Below are positions 28,962-38,483 of a stretch of 64,000 nucleotides of DNA, in pieces. Location of the stretch: NCBI GenBank assembly GCA_963741495.1, contig CAVUID010000017.1:162921-226920 (forward strand), read 5' to 3'. Position 1 is the first letter of the stretch, and each line of letters starts with the position of its first letter. A program made the translations under genes and the position numbers. Source of the DNA: Sulfurimicrobium sp963741495 (GTDB lineage Bacteria > Pseudomonadota > Gammaproteobacteria > Burkholderiales > Sulfuricellaceae). The notes below the pieces were generated by a model. It had not been told where the DNA came from. It did no database searches and saw only the letters and a list, made by a program, of their open reading frames with translations.

Positions 28962-29955
28962 ATGACGCGCACTGATCTCATGCAGGACTGGCTGCAGCAA
29001 CAATTTCCAGAGGGCGGCTGGCGCATCGAACCGGCGTCCGCAGACGCCAGCTTTCGTCGCTACTTCCGCGTCACAGCCAATGGCTGCAGCCATATTCTCA
29101 TGGACGCCCCGCCCCAGCATGAAGATTGCGGCCCATTCCTGCATGTGGCACAGCTTTTCTTGGCTGCCGGCGTCCATGTACCGAAAGTCTTGGCCCAGAA
29201 CCTGGAGCAGGGTTTTCTGCTGCTTTCCGATCTGGGGCACACCACTTACCTGGATGCAATCAACGACAGCAATGCCGATAGCCTGTACATGGATGCAATC
29301 GATGCCCTGATCAAAATCCAGCTCGCCAGTCGCCCTGGCATTCTGCCCGCTTATGATGACGCTTTGTTGCGGCGCGAATTGCAGCTATTCCCGGAATGGT
29401 ATGCCGGCAAACATGTGCAGACCGAACTGAGCCAGTTCCCAACTCGACGTCCTGGAACGCACTTTTTCCCTCATCGTGCTCAATAACCTGGCGCAACCTC
29501 AGGTCTATGTTCACCGCGATTACCACTCACGCAACCTGATGCAGTCCGACCCCAACCCCGGCGTACTCGACTTTCAGGATGCAGTGTACGGCCCCATCAC
29601 CTACGATCTCGCCTCACTGCTCAAGGACGCATACATCCGCTGGGACGAGGAACGCGTACTGGACTGGTGCATCCGTTACTGGGAGCGCGCCAGAAAAGCA
29701 GGCCTGCCGGTGCACTCGGATTTCCATGATTTCTACCGCGATTTCGAATGGATGGGCGTACAGCGCCACATCAAGGTGCTGGGCATCTTTGCCCGGCTCT
29801 GCCACCGTGACGGCAAGGAAGGCTACCTCAAGGACATGCCGCTGGTCATGACTTACCTGCGCAAGGCGTGTGAACGTTACAGCGGCCTGGGTCCACTGCT
29901 GCGCCTGCTGGATGAACTGGAAAACCGCCAGGCTACCGTGGGATACAGTTTTTGA
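28962..29955 (+). CDS. amgK: N-acetylmuramate/N-acetylglucosamine kinase AmgK (frameshifted)
   Basis: AmgK phosphorylates the anomeric position of MurNAc/GlcNAc in the cell-wall recycling route that bypasses MurNAc 6-phosphate. It is an APH-fold kinase: ASADASFRRYFRV near the N-terminus, the catalytic loop VHRDYHSRNLM (HxDxxxxN) and the metal-binding VLDFQDA. A single extra C in 29438-29440 splits the gene; removing it joins TELSQF to QLDVLERTF. About 330 residues. It is divergent from lptD and overlaps murU, the same arrangement as in Pseudomonas. Confidence 0.9.
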
Positions 29956-30629
29956 AGGCCATGATCCTTGCCGCCGGCCGCGGTGAGCGCATGCGCCCGC
30001 TGACCGACAGCACCCCCAAGCCGCTGCTGGAAATCGGCGGCAAACCGCTGATCGTATGGCACATCGAAAATCTTGCCCGGGCCGGCATCCGTGAACTGGT
30101 CGTCAATCACGCCCACCTCGGCGCGCAAATCGAGGGCTTTCTGGGCAACGGCAGCCGCTACGGCGTAAGCATTCACTACTCTCCGGAGGCAGAAGCACTC
30201 GAAACGGCAGGCGGTATTGCGAATGCGCTGCCCTTGCTTGGCAGCGAGCCTTTTCTGGTAGTCAACGGGGATGTCTTTTGCGACTTCGACTACACTCGGT
30301 TGAGCGGCAAGGCAAAGCAGATGGGCCCACTGATTGCCTGCCTGGTGATGGTGGACAATCCGTCTCATCACCCCGCAGGCGATTTTTTTCTGGATGGAGA
30401 AACCATTCGTGCGCAGGGCATGCCCCTGCTCACCTTCAGCGGAATTGGCCTCTATAACCCTCAACTATTCAGCGCCATTCCCCGCGGGAGCAAGGCAAAA
30501 CTGGCGCCTTTGTTGCGCGAAGCCATGGACTGCGGCAAAGTGGGTGGCATGCACCACCATGGTCGCTGGGTGGATGTCGGCACACCGCAGCGACTTGCCG
30601 AACTGGATCAGGAAATAAGGGAAAATTGA
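29952..30629 (+). CDS. murU: N-acetylmuramate alpha-1-phosphate uridylyltransferase
   Basis: MurU makes UDP-MurNAc from MurNAc 1-phosphate, completing the recycling bypass begun by AmgK. The 225-residue nucleotidyltransferase has the signature AAGRGERMRPLTDSTPKPL, the sugar-binding ETAGGIANALPLLG and the metal-binding VVNGDVFCD. The ORF begins at TTG 29952, overlapping the amgK stop, with an ATG two codons later. The stop overlaps the following thioredoxin-like gene (TGATG). Confidence 0.93.
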   Translation: MKAMILAAGRGERMRPLTDSTPKPLLEIGGKPLIVWHIENLARAGIRELVVNHAHLGAQIEGFLGNGSRYGVSIHYSPEAEALETAGGIANALPLLGSEPFLVVNGDVFCDFDYTRLSGKAKQMGPLIACLVMVDNPSHHPAGDFFLDGETIRAQGMPLLTFSGIGLYNPQLFSAIPRGSKAKLAPLLREAMDCGKVGGMHHHGRWVDVGTPQRLAELDQEIREN

Positions 30630-31132
30630 TGCAAGCCAGGAAGCATGTTTTAATTGCCATCAGCATATTGGCACTGGTGGCGGGGTTAGCACTCACTCTG
30701 ACACAGAAACAGGCCGCGCCAGTGCTTTCCCTGAACACACTGGAAGGCCGGCAGATATCCCTGGAAAGCCTGCGCGGCAGGGTGGTACTGATCAACTTCT
30801 GGGCCACCAGCTGTCCGGGATGCATCAAGGAAATGCCTCATCTGGTTGAAACCTGGAACCAGTATCACCAGCGCGGACTGGAGGTGATCGCAGTGGCAAT
30901 GAGTTACGATCCGCCGGAATATGTACGCAACTACACCCGGCAGAATGCCCTGCCTTTCACCATTGCGCTGGATGCAGACGGCAAGGTGGCTCAGGCATTC
31001 AATCAGGTTAAACTGACGCCGACTACCTTCATCATCGGGAAGGATGGGCATATCCTCCAGCAAACCCTGGGCGAGCTGGATTTTGTCAAACTACACGCGC
31101 TACTGGAACAACAACTGGGAGGTGCAACATGA
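30629..31132 (+). CDS. Membrane-anchored TlpA/ResA-like thioredoxin protein
   Basis: The roughly 167-residue protein has one N-terminal membrane anchor (about residues 6-24) and a periplasmic thioredoxin fold. The active-site motif is CPGC (FWATSCPGCIKEMPHLVE), and the cis-proline is in KLTPTTFIIG. Such proteins reduce or handle disulfides, often for cytochrome c maturation. The ATG at 30629 overlaps the murU stop, and its own stop overlaps the DinB-like gene, so all four genes are probably one transcript. Confidence 0.85.
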   Translation: MQARKHVLIAISILALVAGLALTLTQKQAAPVLSLNTLEGRQISLESLRGRVVLINFWATSCPGCIKEMPHLVETWNQYHQRGLEVIAVAMSYDPPEYVRNYTRQNALPFTIALDADGKVAQAFNQVKLTPTTFIIGKDGHILQQTLGELDFVKLHALLEQQLGGAT

Positions 31133-31669
31133 TGACCACGTTGAAAAAGCATTTCGTTTACCAGGCCGACTATCAGCACTGGGCCAACGATGCCCTCTTC
31201 GCGACAGTGGACGTACTCGACGAAACCGCGCGCCAGGACAATCAGGGCATGGTGTTCGAAAACATCCATAAAACCCTGAACCATATCCTGCTGGTCACGC
31301 GCAACTGGATGCTGCGACTCAAGGGCGACAGCCTGGGGGCAGGCCGGGAAGAACTCTATGTGGCCGACTGGAAAGAACTGAAAAACGCGCTCCGGCTAGA
31401 GTTCCGGGAGGCTCAGCGCTGGCTGGAAGCCCAGCCGGAAGACTATCTTCGAGGAGCAGATAAGTTATATCGACACACAGGGCCAAGCCCAACAGATCTG
31501 GGTTCGCGATGCACTCACCCACATCATGACCCATGCCGCGCACCTGCGCGGTCAGGTCAGCGCCGTGATCGTGCGCCTCGGCGCGCCAGCCCCGCAGATG
31601 GACTTTATTTTCTACAAGCGTGAAATGGAAAAAAGCCTGGAGAACCTGCGTTCGAGCAACAAGCCATAA
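31129..31669 (+). CDS. DinB-like four-helix metalloprotein (frameshifted)
   Basis: The N-terminal part (HFVYQADYQHWANDALF, then FENIHKTLNHILLVTRNWM) has the DinB/DUF1569-type helix pattern with metal-ligand histidines in NHILLV. After about 31453 the frame changes: one extra base in CTTCGAGGAGCAG. The continuation reads EQISYIDTQG, then ALTHIMTHAAHLRGQ, the third ligand His region, and ends SSNKP. About 179 residues after repair. These proteins bind Ni/Zn and often act as thiol transferases; the role here is unknown. Confidence 0.75.
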
Positions 31670-31675
31670 TAGCAA

Positions 31676-32209
31676 TCACTCTGCCAGCAAGGGTTCGACC
31701 AGCGCCTTGAGCCGGGCATAATGAACCTGGCCGCTGACTTTGTGGCGCACCACACCCCGTTTGTCGATCACGAAGGATGTCGGCAGACGGCTCACCCCGC
31801 CGAATGCCGCAGCGCTTGAGGCATCCGCCATCGCCACCGGGAAGCGATAGTTTTCCCTGGCCATGAAATCCATCACGGTGGCCGCCTCATCATCCTGGCT
31901 CAAAGCCAGAATTTCGAACCCCTGGCCACGATAATCACGATAGAACTCATCCATCGCCGGCATTTCATGGCGGCAATAGGGGCACCAGGTTGCCCAGAAA
32001 TTCACCAGCACCACCTTGCCGCGTAACTGTTCCAGGCTCGCCACACTTCCGTCCAGCAACTGGACCTGCAATGCGGGGGCGGACTGATCGAGGTCGCTGA
32101 CCCAGGCAGGGGGGCGAAACCACACGTAAACAATGGCGCCGAGCAGCAACAGGGTCCAGATATCCGGACGCCATTTCTTGGCCAGGAAAAATGTGCGCAA
32201 ACTTTTCAC
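31676..32209 (-). CDS. TlpA-family membrane-anchored protein disulfide reductase
   Basis: The 177-residue protein has one N-terminal helix (about residues 14-32) and a periplasmic thioredoxin domain with CPYC in NFWATWCPYCRHEMPAMDEF. The cis-proline is in SRLPTSFVID. The GTG at 32209 is the best start, with AGAGGA 6 bp upstream; the 63 codons upstream of it have no family features. It is convergent with the DinB-like gene and divergent from hemJ. Confidence 0.85.
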   Translation of the reverse strand: MKSLRTFFLAKKWRPDIWTLLLLGAIVYVWFRPPAWVSDLDQSAPALQVQLLDGSVASLEQLRGKVVLVNFWATWCPYCRHEMPAMDEFYRDYRGQGFEILALSQDDEAATVMDFMARENYRFPVAMADASSAAAFGGVSRLPTSFVIDKRGVVRHKVSGQVHYARLKALVEPLLAE

Positions 32210-32377
32210 TACAAATCCTCTGTCAGGGCGAAATCGGGCTTCAGCGCGAACATCCGCAGCAGCACAGCCCAGGATGCCAGCTGCTCGTATGCAACAATCG
32301 GCATGCGACTTTGCGTCATGTAAACCGTCAGGGCGTATAATCGGCCCCCATCTTACCGGATAAGCGATTAAGACTTC

Positions 32378-32788
32378 ATGCTCTGGATTAAAGCCTTCCA
32401 CATCATTTTTATTGTTTCCTGGTTTGCCGGGCTATTCTATCTTCCCCGGCTTTTTGTGAATCACGCCATGGATGTGGATGCCGCAACGGCAGAGCGCCTG
32501 ACGCTGATGGAACGCAAGCTGTACCGGTTCATGACCCCACTGGCCGTTCTGGCGCTGGCACTCGGCACCTGGCTGTGGCTGGGTTACGGTTTCAGTGGCG
32601 GCTGGCTGTATGCCAAGCTGGCGCTGGTGGGGATTCTGATCATTTACCACCTCTACTGCGGCAAGCTGGTAGAGGATTTTGCCCAGCAGCGCAATCGCCG
32701 CAGCCATGTCTTCTACCGCTGGTTCAACGAATTACCGGTGCTAATCCTGAGCGCATCGGTGATTCTGGTGGTGGTCAAGCCGTTTTAA
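32378..32788 (+). CDS. hemJ: Protoporphyrinogen oxidase HemJ
   Basis: HemJ oxidises protoporphyrinogen IX in bacteria lacking HemG/HemY. The 136-residue protein has four hydrophobic segments. The N-terminal KAFHIIFIVSWFAGLFYLPRLFV is a signature of the family, with a conserved heme-ligand His, and the second half contains the conserved RWFNELPVL. It stands alone between two convergent/divergent neighbours. Confidence 0.92.
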   Translation: MLWIKAFHIIFIVSWFAGLFYLPRLFVNHAMDVDAATAERLTLMERKLYRFMTPLAVLALALGTWLWLGYGFSGGWLYAKLALVGILIIYHLYCGKLVEDFAQQRNRRSHVFYRWFNELPVLILSASVILVVVKPF

Positions 32789-32791
32789 CTG

Positions 32792-34460
32792 TCACGGATA
32801 AAGCTGCTGGATGCGCTCCCGGTAGCGCACCTCTACTGTGCTGCGCCGGACTTTCTGAGTCGGGGTGAGAAGCCCGTTTTCTATCGTCCAGGGATCTTTG
32901 ACAGCGATCACACGGCGCACTCTCACATAGCGGGGAAATGCTTTCAATTGTGCATTGGCACGCCGGACGAGCACTTTCTCATCCTGTTCCTGAGTAACTG
33001 CCAGCAGAGAAAAAAAGGATTTTCCTTCGCCGACCAGCATCACCTGCTCAAACAATGGATCGTCAAGGATGGCAACTTCCACATCCTGGGGTGAAGCCTT
33101 CTCGCCATTGGAAAGCACCAGAATATCCTTGCTGCGCCCCCTGATGATGACCTTGCCATCCTGCATTTCGGCCAGGTCGCCGGTATTGAGCCAGCCATCG
33201 GCACCAAGCACTTTTGCGGTTGCTTCCGGATTGTTCCAGTAACCCAGCATGACCGAGGGACCGCGCACCAGCAGTTCACCCGCTGCGTTGATACAGGTTT
33301 CGACCTGTGCCAGCGGCGCGCCCACTGTCACCGGATCATTATCCCATTCACGATTTGCCGCCACCACCGGCGCGGCCTCGGTCAGGCCGTAACCCTGAAT
33401 CAGGTTGAGCCCAAGCCCGATGAAAGTCCGCGCGATGCGCAACTCCACCTTGGCCCCACCGACCACGGCAAGAGCCAGCCGCCCACCCAGGCGCGTCAGA
33501 ACCGGCCTGGCCACAATATGCTGTAGCAGGGCATACAACATTTTTTCCAACCCGCCCGCCTGGCCTTTGAAACGGCGCCAGCCGAGATGAACAGTCAGGC
33601 GGAACAGGGTGCGTTTCATAAAGGATTCGGACAGGGCTTTTTCCAGCCGCGCCAGAAAGCGCTCGAACACGCGGGGCACCGCAATCATCACCGTGGGCCG
33701 GTGATGGGCAAGGTCTTCGCCGATCTGCTGGATACCGCGGGCGTAGGCCACTCTTGATACCCGCCGCCAGCGGCAGGTAATAGCCACAGGTGCGCTCGAA
33801 CATGTGCGACAGAGGCAGGATGGAAAGCAGGCTGTCTTCATCATGCAGGTGCACCACTTCGCTTGAGGCCGACACATTGGCCAGAATATTGCCATGGGAG
33901 AGCATGACCCCCTTCGGGCGCCCGGAGGTACCGGAAGTGTAAACAATGGTGGCCAGCGCATCTGGCGCAACCACCTGAACCTCGAAATCCGGCGTAGCAG
34001 CAGGCGGCAACCAGTTTGACAGCGCGACGCTTCCTGCCGCTCCATCCTGCACGCATACGACAGGCGGCAATTCGGATGCACATGTCTCTAGCGCCTGAAA
34101 CTGGCGCGCATTCTCCAGCACCAGCAAACGCGCGCCCGAATCGCGCAGGCACCAGACCATGTTTTCAGCGTTATCATCCAGATACAAGGGTACCACCACC
34201 AGCCCCAGGCCCAGGGCAGCCAGGTCCAGGGCCACCCAGTTCACCCCATTTTTCAGGCACAGCGCCACCCGGTCGCCAGCCTGCAATCCTTCCCGGCGCA
34301 GCGCCTGCTGCCAACGCGCCACCAACTGGACCATCTCGGCTACCGGATAGTCGCGCCAGGCGCCATCCTCGAACTGGCTGTAGAGGATTTTCTGCGGCGA
34401 GGCGAGATGCTGGGCAAGCAATTGGGCAAGGTTGGTCATGGGAAAATCATCTTGAGCCAT
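32792..34460 (-). CDS. AMP-forming long-chain acyl-CoA ligase-like protein (frameshifted)
   Basis: The ANL-superfamily enzyme activates a carboxylic acid with ATP, probably long-chain fatty acyl-CoA synthetase. The P-loop-like motif TIVYTSGTSGRPKGVMLSH is near residue 175, with GYGLTEAAPV, YWNNPEATAKV, DGWLNTGDLAE and RSKDILVLSNGEK downstream. The frame changes once near 33755: removing one A in GTATCAAGAGTGG restores the segment. About 555 residues. The ATG at 34439 (MTNLAQ) is an alternative start. The stop converges with hemJ 3 bp away. Confidence 0.87.
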
Positions 34461-34475
34461 TTTCAGTTATCCGCC

Positions 34476-34510
34476 TGATTGCTGATTGCTGATTGCTGAT
34501 TGCTGATTGC
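34476..34510. repeat. 7-bp tandem repeat TGATTGC x5
   Basis: Five exact head-to-tail copies of TGATTGC occupy the divergent gap between the acyl-CoA ligase and the rRNA methyltransferase genes. The unit is contained in the 14-bp repeat downstream of tuf (973-1000). A perfect heptamer array is prone to slippage and could vary spacing of upstream promoter elements. Confidence 0.9.
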
Positions 34511-34555
34511 TACTAGTGTATATTCCTGCTTCTCTCATCACCAGATTTTCACTCC

Positions 34556-35719
34556 ATGCCTGAAAATTTTTTCGCCCCTTGTCCGCGCGGGCTCGAAAGC
34601 GCGCTGGTAGCCGAACTGGAAGCGCTGGGCGCATCCGGCCTGCAAGCCACTGATGGCGGTGCCGGATTCAGCGGGCCATTCGAATTGTGCTACCGCGTCA
34701 ATCTGGAAAGCCGCATCGCCAGCCGAATTCTGTGGCGCGTCGACAGTGGCCGCTACCGCCGCGAAGAAGATATTTACAAGGCGGTTTATGCCCTGCCATG
34801 GCAGGACTGGTTCGACAGCACACGCACCATCATGGTCAAGGTCAGCGCCAAGCGCTGCCCCCTGCAAAGCCTGGATTTCATCACGCTCAAAATCAAGGAT
34901 GCGATTTGCGACAAGTTTCGCGATCAGACCAGCGAGCGCCCAAGCATCGACACCCATGAGCCGGACCTGCGCATCCACGCCTTCCTGGAGGAAGAAAACT
35001 TTGCGCTTTATCTCGACACCTCCGGCCCGGCACTGTTCAAGCGCGGCCTGCGCCGCTCATCCGTGGAGGCCCCGCTGCGCGAAAATCTGGCGGCAGGCAT
35101 TCTGCATCTCTCGGGCTGGAAACCGGGTGAGACTTTGCTCGACCCGATGTGCGGCAGCGGCACTTTCCTCATGGAAGCGGCGCAAATGGCACTCGATATT
35201 GCCCCAGGCCTGGGACGTGAGTTCGCTTTCAGCAAGCTGCATCGCTTCGACGCACCCGCCTGGGAAAAACTTCGTCAGCAAGCCGAAGCGCGACGAAAGC
35301 CCGTGCAGTTTTGCCACATTTACGGCAGCGATCTATATGGCGACGTGCTGAAAGTAGCGCGAGAAAATCTCGAAGCGGCCGGCCTGCTGGATGCCGTGCA
35401 GCTCAAGCAGTGCAATCTGCTGGAAATGCCTGCTCCCGCGCCACAAGGCGTGCTGGTAACCAACCCGCCCTACGGCGTGAGAATCGGCGAACAGGAAGAA
35501 CTGGCGGCGATGTATCCGGAGCTGGGTCATGCACTGAAACAGCGGTTTACTGGTTGGCGCGCCTATTTTTTCACCGCCGACTTCCGGCTGGCGAAACTGA
35601 TCCGGCTTTCCGCTTCGCGCCGCATCCCGCTTTTCAACGGCCCGCTGGAGTGCCGTCTGTTCGAATACAAAATGGTTGCAGGAGGAATGCGCCGGGAGAA
35701 ACCCCCGCGCGAAGACTGA
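34556..35719 (+). CDS. THUMP-domain class I rRNA methyltransferase (RlmL N-terminal type)
   Basis: The 387-residue protein resembles the N-terminal half of RlmL/YcbY, which makes m2G in 23S rRNA. It starts FFAPCPRGLESALVAEL, followed by a THUMP region to about residue 155. The UPF0020 methyltransferase domain follows, with LLDPMCGSGTFLMEAA and the catalytic NPPY motif (VTNPPYGVRIG). It lacks the RlmK-type second domain. The exact target guanosine is inferred. Confidence 0.85.
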   Translation: MPENFFAPCPRGLESALVAELEALGASGLQATDGGAGFSGPFELCYRVNLESRIASRILWRVDSGRYRREEDIYKAVYALPWQDWFDSTRTIMVKVSAKRCPLQSLDFITLKIKDAICDKFRDQTSERPSIDTHEPDLRIHAFLEEENFALYLDTSGPALFKRGLRRSSVEAPLRENLAAGILHLSGWKPGETLLDPMCGSGTFLMEAAQMALDIAPGLGREFAFSKLHRFDAPAWEKLRQQAEARRKPVQFCHIYGSDLYGDVLKVARENLEAAGLLDAVQLKQCNLLEMPAPAPQGVLVTNPPYGVRIGEQEELAAMYPELGHALKQRFTGWRAYFFTADFRLAKLIRLSASRRIPLFNGPLECRLFEYKMVAGGMRREKPPRED

Positions 35720-35725
35720 ACGGCA

Positions 35726-36146
35726 TTACCCGTTGCTGCCCAGTTCGATTGAGAGTCGCGCCAACTCAGCCTTGACCTTGTTGGAGTACTTGGCGTAGCA
35801 ACCACGCGTCAGTATCTCGCTTGCCTTTTCGGTATCGCCTTCATCCACACTCTGAATGACCTGGGCGGCGCATTGATGAAAGCCGGCATGCGTTTCCCTG
35901 AGGTTCCTGAAAAACGGTCAAGGCATTATATTTTTGACCTCCCGGGCCGTAAATCCACTTGCCCAGGGCGCACTGGTTGTCTTTTCCCACCACATCCGGA
36001 TCGAGTTGCTCCCTGCCTTCTCCGCTGATGTAGCTTTCCAGACGCACCTTCCAGCGAATATGAGCCTCGATGGCCCCCATGAAATCGAGGTCGTCAGGGG
36101 CTGCAACAACTACGACCGGCTTCTTGAATTTATCGAACAGTCCCAT
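35726..36146 (-). CDS. CZB (chemoreceptor zinc-binding) domain protein (frameshifted)
   Basis: This small soluble protein consists of an N-terminal amphipathic segment (MGLFDKFKKP) and a CZB domain. The domain's 3His/1Cys zinc site is recognisable: His in EAHIRWKVRLE, Cys in CALGKWIYG and the HAGFH pair. One extra base near 35902 moves the end out of frame; after repair FQELRETHAGFH continues to the end GSNG, about 139 residues. It lies 13 bp downstream of pilU on the same strand, suggesting a link between zinc or oxidant sensing and twitching motility. Confidence 0.78.
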
Positions 36147-36159
36147 GTTTTACGCCTGC

Positions 36160-37296
36160 CTAGACGATACCCAGATGGTCAATACCGGACATGAGATCCT
36201 TGTCCTTGGACTCCTGCCCATGCAGTTTGATCTTGAGACGCAAATCGTTGACCGAATCCGCATTACGCAGTGCATCCTCGTAGCTGATATAGCCCGCCTC
36301 ATACAAATCAAACAGTGACTGGTCGAAGGTCTGCATGCCCAGTTCGCGCGAGCGGCTCATGACATCCTTGATCTCGTGTACATCCCCCTTGAAAACCAGA
36401 TCCGAAATCAGCGGTGAATTGAGCATGATTTCAACTGCCGCGGCACGGCCCTTGCCTTCCTTCATCGGGATCAGACGTTGCGAAACGAAGGCCTTGAGAT
36501 TGAGTGAAAGGTCCATCAGCAACTGGTCACGACGCTCTTCCGGGAAAAAGTTGATAATCCGGTCCAGCGCCTGATTGGTGCTGTTGGCATGCAGCGTGGA
36601 AAGGCACAGGTGGCCGGTTTCGGCAAAGGCGATAGCGTAGTCCATGGTTTCGCGGTCGCGAATCTCACCGATCAGGATGACATCCGGCGCCTGTCGCAGC
36701 GTGTTCTTGAGCGCCGCAAACCAGTTGTCGGTATCCACCCCGACCTCCCGCTGGGTCACGATGCAGTTCTTGTGCTCGTGCACGTACTCCACCGGGTCTT
36801 CGATGGTAATGATATGGCCGAAGCTGTTTTCGTTACGGTAGCCCACCATTGCTGCCAGAGAGGTCGATTTACCAGACCCCGTACCGCCGACGAAAATCAC
36901 CAGGCCGCGCTTGGTCATGGCGACATCCTTGAGCACTTCGGGCAAGCCAAGTTCTTCGAATTTCGGAATCTTGGCGGTGATGGTGCGCAGAACCAACCCC
37001 ACGCGCGACTGCTGTACAAAAGCATTCACCCGGAAACGGCCGATGTCTGGCGGGCTGATGGCGAAGTTGCATTCCTTGGTGGACTCGAATTCGGAGGCCT
37101 GCTTGCTGTTCATGATCGCCATCGCCAGCTCCTGCGTATGCGCAGGCGTCAAGGTCTGGTTGGAAACCGGCGTCACCTTGCCATCAACCTTGATGGCAGG
37201 CGGGAATCCGGCAGTAATAAACAGGTCGGATGCTTTTTTGCTGAGCATCAGCCGCAGCAGATCGTGCATGAATTTCTGTGCCTGTTCGCGTTCCAT
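36160..37296 (-). CDS. pilU: Type IV pilus retraction ATPase PilU
   Basis: PilU supports PilT-driven pilus retraction. The 378-residue hexameric secretion ATPase shows Walker A GGTGSGKST, the Asp box (ITIEDPVEYVHEHKN), Walker B VILIGEIRD and the His box ETGHLCLSTLHAN. ATG 37296 is preceded by GAGGAAAC, which sets the start; an in-frame upstream extension reads through a repeat and is rejected. It follows pilT, as in other Proteobacteria. Confidence 0.94.
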   Translation of the reverse strand: MEREQAQKFMHDLLRLMLSKKASDLFITAGFPPAIKVDGKVTPVSNQTLTPAHTQELAMAIMNSKQASEFESTKECNFAISPPDIGRFRVNAFVQQSRVGLVLRTITAKIPKFEELGLPEVLKDVAMTKRGLVIFVGGTGSGKSTSLAAMVGYRNENSFGHIITIEDPVEYVHEHKNCIVTQREVGVDTDNWFAALKNTLRQAPDVILIGEIRDRETMDYAIAFAETGHLCLSTLHANSTNQALDRIINFFPEERRDQLLMDLSLNLKAFVSQRLIPMKEGKGRAAAVEIMLNSPLISDLVFKGDVHEIKDVMSRSRELGMQTFDQSLFDLYEAGYISYEDALRNADSVNDLRLKIKLHGQESKDKDLMSGIDHLGIV

Positions 37297-37316
37297 GATG
37301 TTTCCTCTATATCGAA

Positions 37317-37360
37317 CCCTCTCTCCTGACTCTCTCCCAAGAGGGAGAGAGGGACGCGGG
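37317..37360. repeat. CCCTCTCTCC inverted repeat between pilT and pilU
   Basis: A 22-bp segment (37317-37338), beginning CCCTCTCTCCTGACTCTCTC, faces a complementary GAGGGAGAGAGGGA arm (37341-37354). The identical 22 bp occur in the other orientation at 46179-46200 inside the 3' end of ribD. It can form a strong hairpin in the pilT-pilU transcript. Confidence 0.85.
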
Positions 37361-37381
37361 ATCGCTTTGCGATTCCTGTTA

Positions 37382-38425
37382 TTAGCCCCCGAAACTATCC
37401 TTGTTCGCGGCCTTGGTGCGGGCTTCGTTCGGCGCCACGACATTGCGCCGCACCAGATCGGTCAGGCACTGGTCAAGCGTCTGCATACCGAGATTCTGGC
37501 CGGTCTGGATAGCTGAGTACATCTGGGCAATCTTGTTTTCACGAATCAGGTTCCGGATCGCCGGCGTGCCGACCATGATTTCGTGCGCAGCGACCCGCCC
37601 GCTGCCATCCTTGGTTTTCAGCAGGGTCTGGGCAATAACCGCGCGCAGCGATTCGGACAGCATGGAGCGAACCATTTCCTTTTCCGCTGCCGGAAACACG
37701 TCGATGATCCGGTCGATGGTCTTGGCAGCAGAACTCGTATGCAAGGTGCCAAATACCAGGTGGCCGGTTTCTGCCGCAGTCAGGGCCAGGCGAATCGTTT
37801 CCAGGTCACGCATCTCGCCCACCAGGATGATGTCCGGATCTTCACGCAGTGCCGAGCGCAGCGCATTGGCGAAGGACAGGGTATGCGGCCCGACCTCGCG
37901 CTGGTTAATGAGGCAGCGCTTGCTTTCATGCACGAATTCGATCGGGTCTTCCACCGTCAGGATGTGGCCGTACTCGTTTTCGTTGATATGGTTGATCATT
38001 GCCGCCAGGGTGGTGGACTTGCCGGAACCGGTCGGACCGGTCACCAGCACAATGCCGCGCGGCTGGTCGGCGATTTCCTTGAAAATGGGCGGGCAATTGA
38101 GTTGTTCGAGCGTCAGCACCTTGGAAGGAATGGTCCGGAATACCGCCGCAGCCCCCCTGTTCTGGTTGTATGCATTAACGCGGAAACGGGCCAGGCCGGG
38201 GATTTCGAAGGAAAAGTCAACTTCCAGATTTTCTTCGTAGAACTTGCGCTGGCCGTCGTTCATGATGTCATACACCATGCCATGCACGCCCTTGTGGTCC
38301 AGTGAATCGACGTTGATGCGCCGCACGTCACCGTTGACACGGATCATCGGGGGCAATCCCGCGGAGAGGTGAAGATCCGAGGCCTTGTTCTTGACCGAGA
38401 AGGCGAGTAGATCCGAGATTTCCAT
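37382..38425 (-). CDS. pilT: Type IV pilus retraction ATPase PilT
   Basis: PilT depolymerises type IV pili to power twitching and DNA uptake. The 347-residue protein has Walker A GPTGSGKST, Asp box LTVEDPIEFVHESK, Walker B IILVGEMRD, the His box TGHLVFGTLHTSSA and the PilT-specific AIRNLIRENKIAQM near the C-terminus, a sequence known to be needed for retraction. It is divergent from yggS with a 58-bp gap, a conserved arrangement. Confidence 0.97.
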   Translation of the reverse strand: MEISDLLAFSVKNKASDLHLSAGLPPMIRVNGDVRRINVDSLDHKGVHGMVYDIMNDGQRKFYEENLEVDFSFEIPGLARFRVNAYNQNRGAAAVFRTIPSKVLTLEQLNCPPIFKEIADQPRGIVLVTGPTGSGKSTTLAAMINHINENEYGHILTVEDPIEFVHESKRCLINQREVGPHTLSFANALRSALREDPDIILVGEMRDLETIRLALTAAETGHLVFGTLHTSSAAKTIDRIIDVFPAAEKEMVRSMLSESLRAVIAQTLLKTKDGSGRVAAHEIMVGTPAIRNLIRENKIAQMYSAIQTGQNLGMQTLDQCLTDLVRRNVVAPNEARTKAANKDSFGG

Positions 38426-38483
38426 TTATAATCCCCTAAATGCGGTTCCAGGACCGGTTCAATGACCGATAGACAGGGCCATT

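Noticed and set aside
34476..34510. Possible CRISPR-like array
   Set aside because: The units are 7 bp head-to-tail without spacers, and no cas genes are present.
36160..37443. Longer PilU with 49 extra N-terminal residues
   Set aside because: The extension is encoded by the intergenic repeat; ATG 37296 has a strong ribosome site and matches family length.
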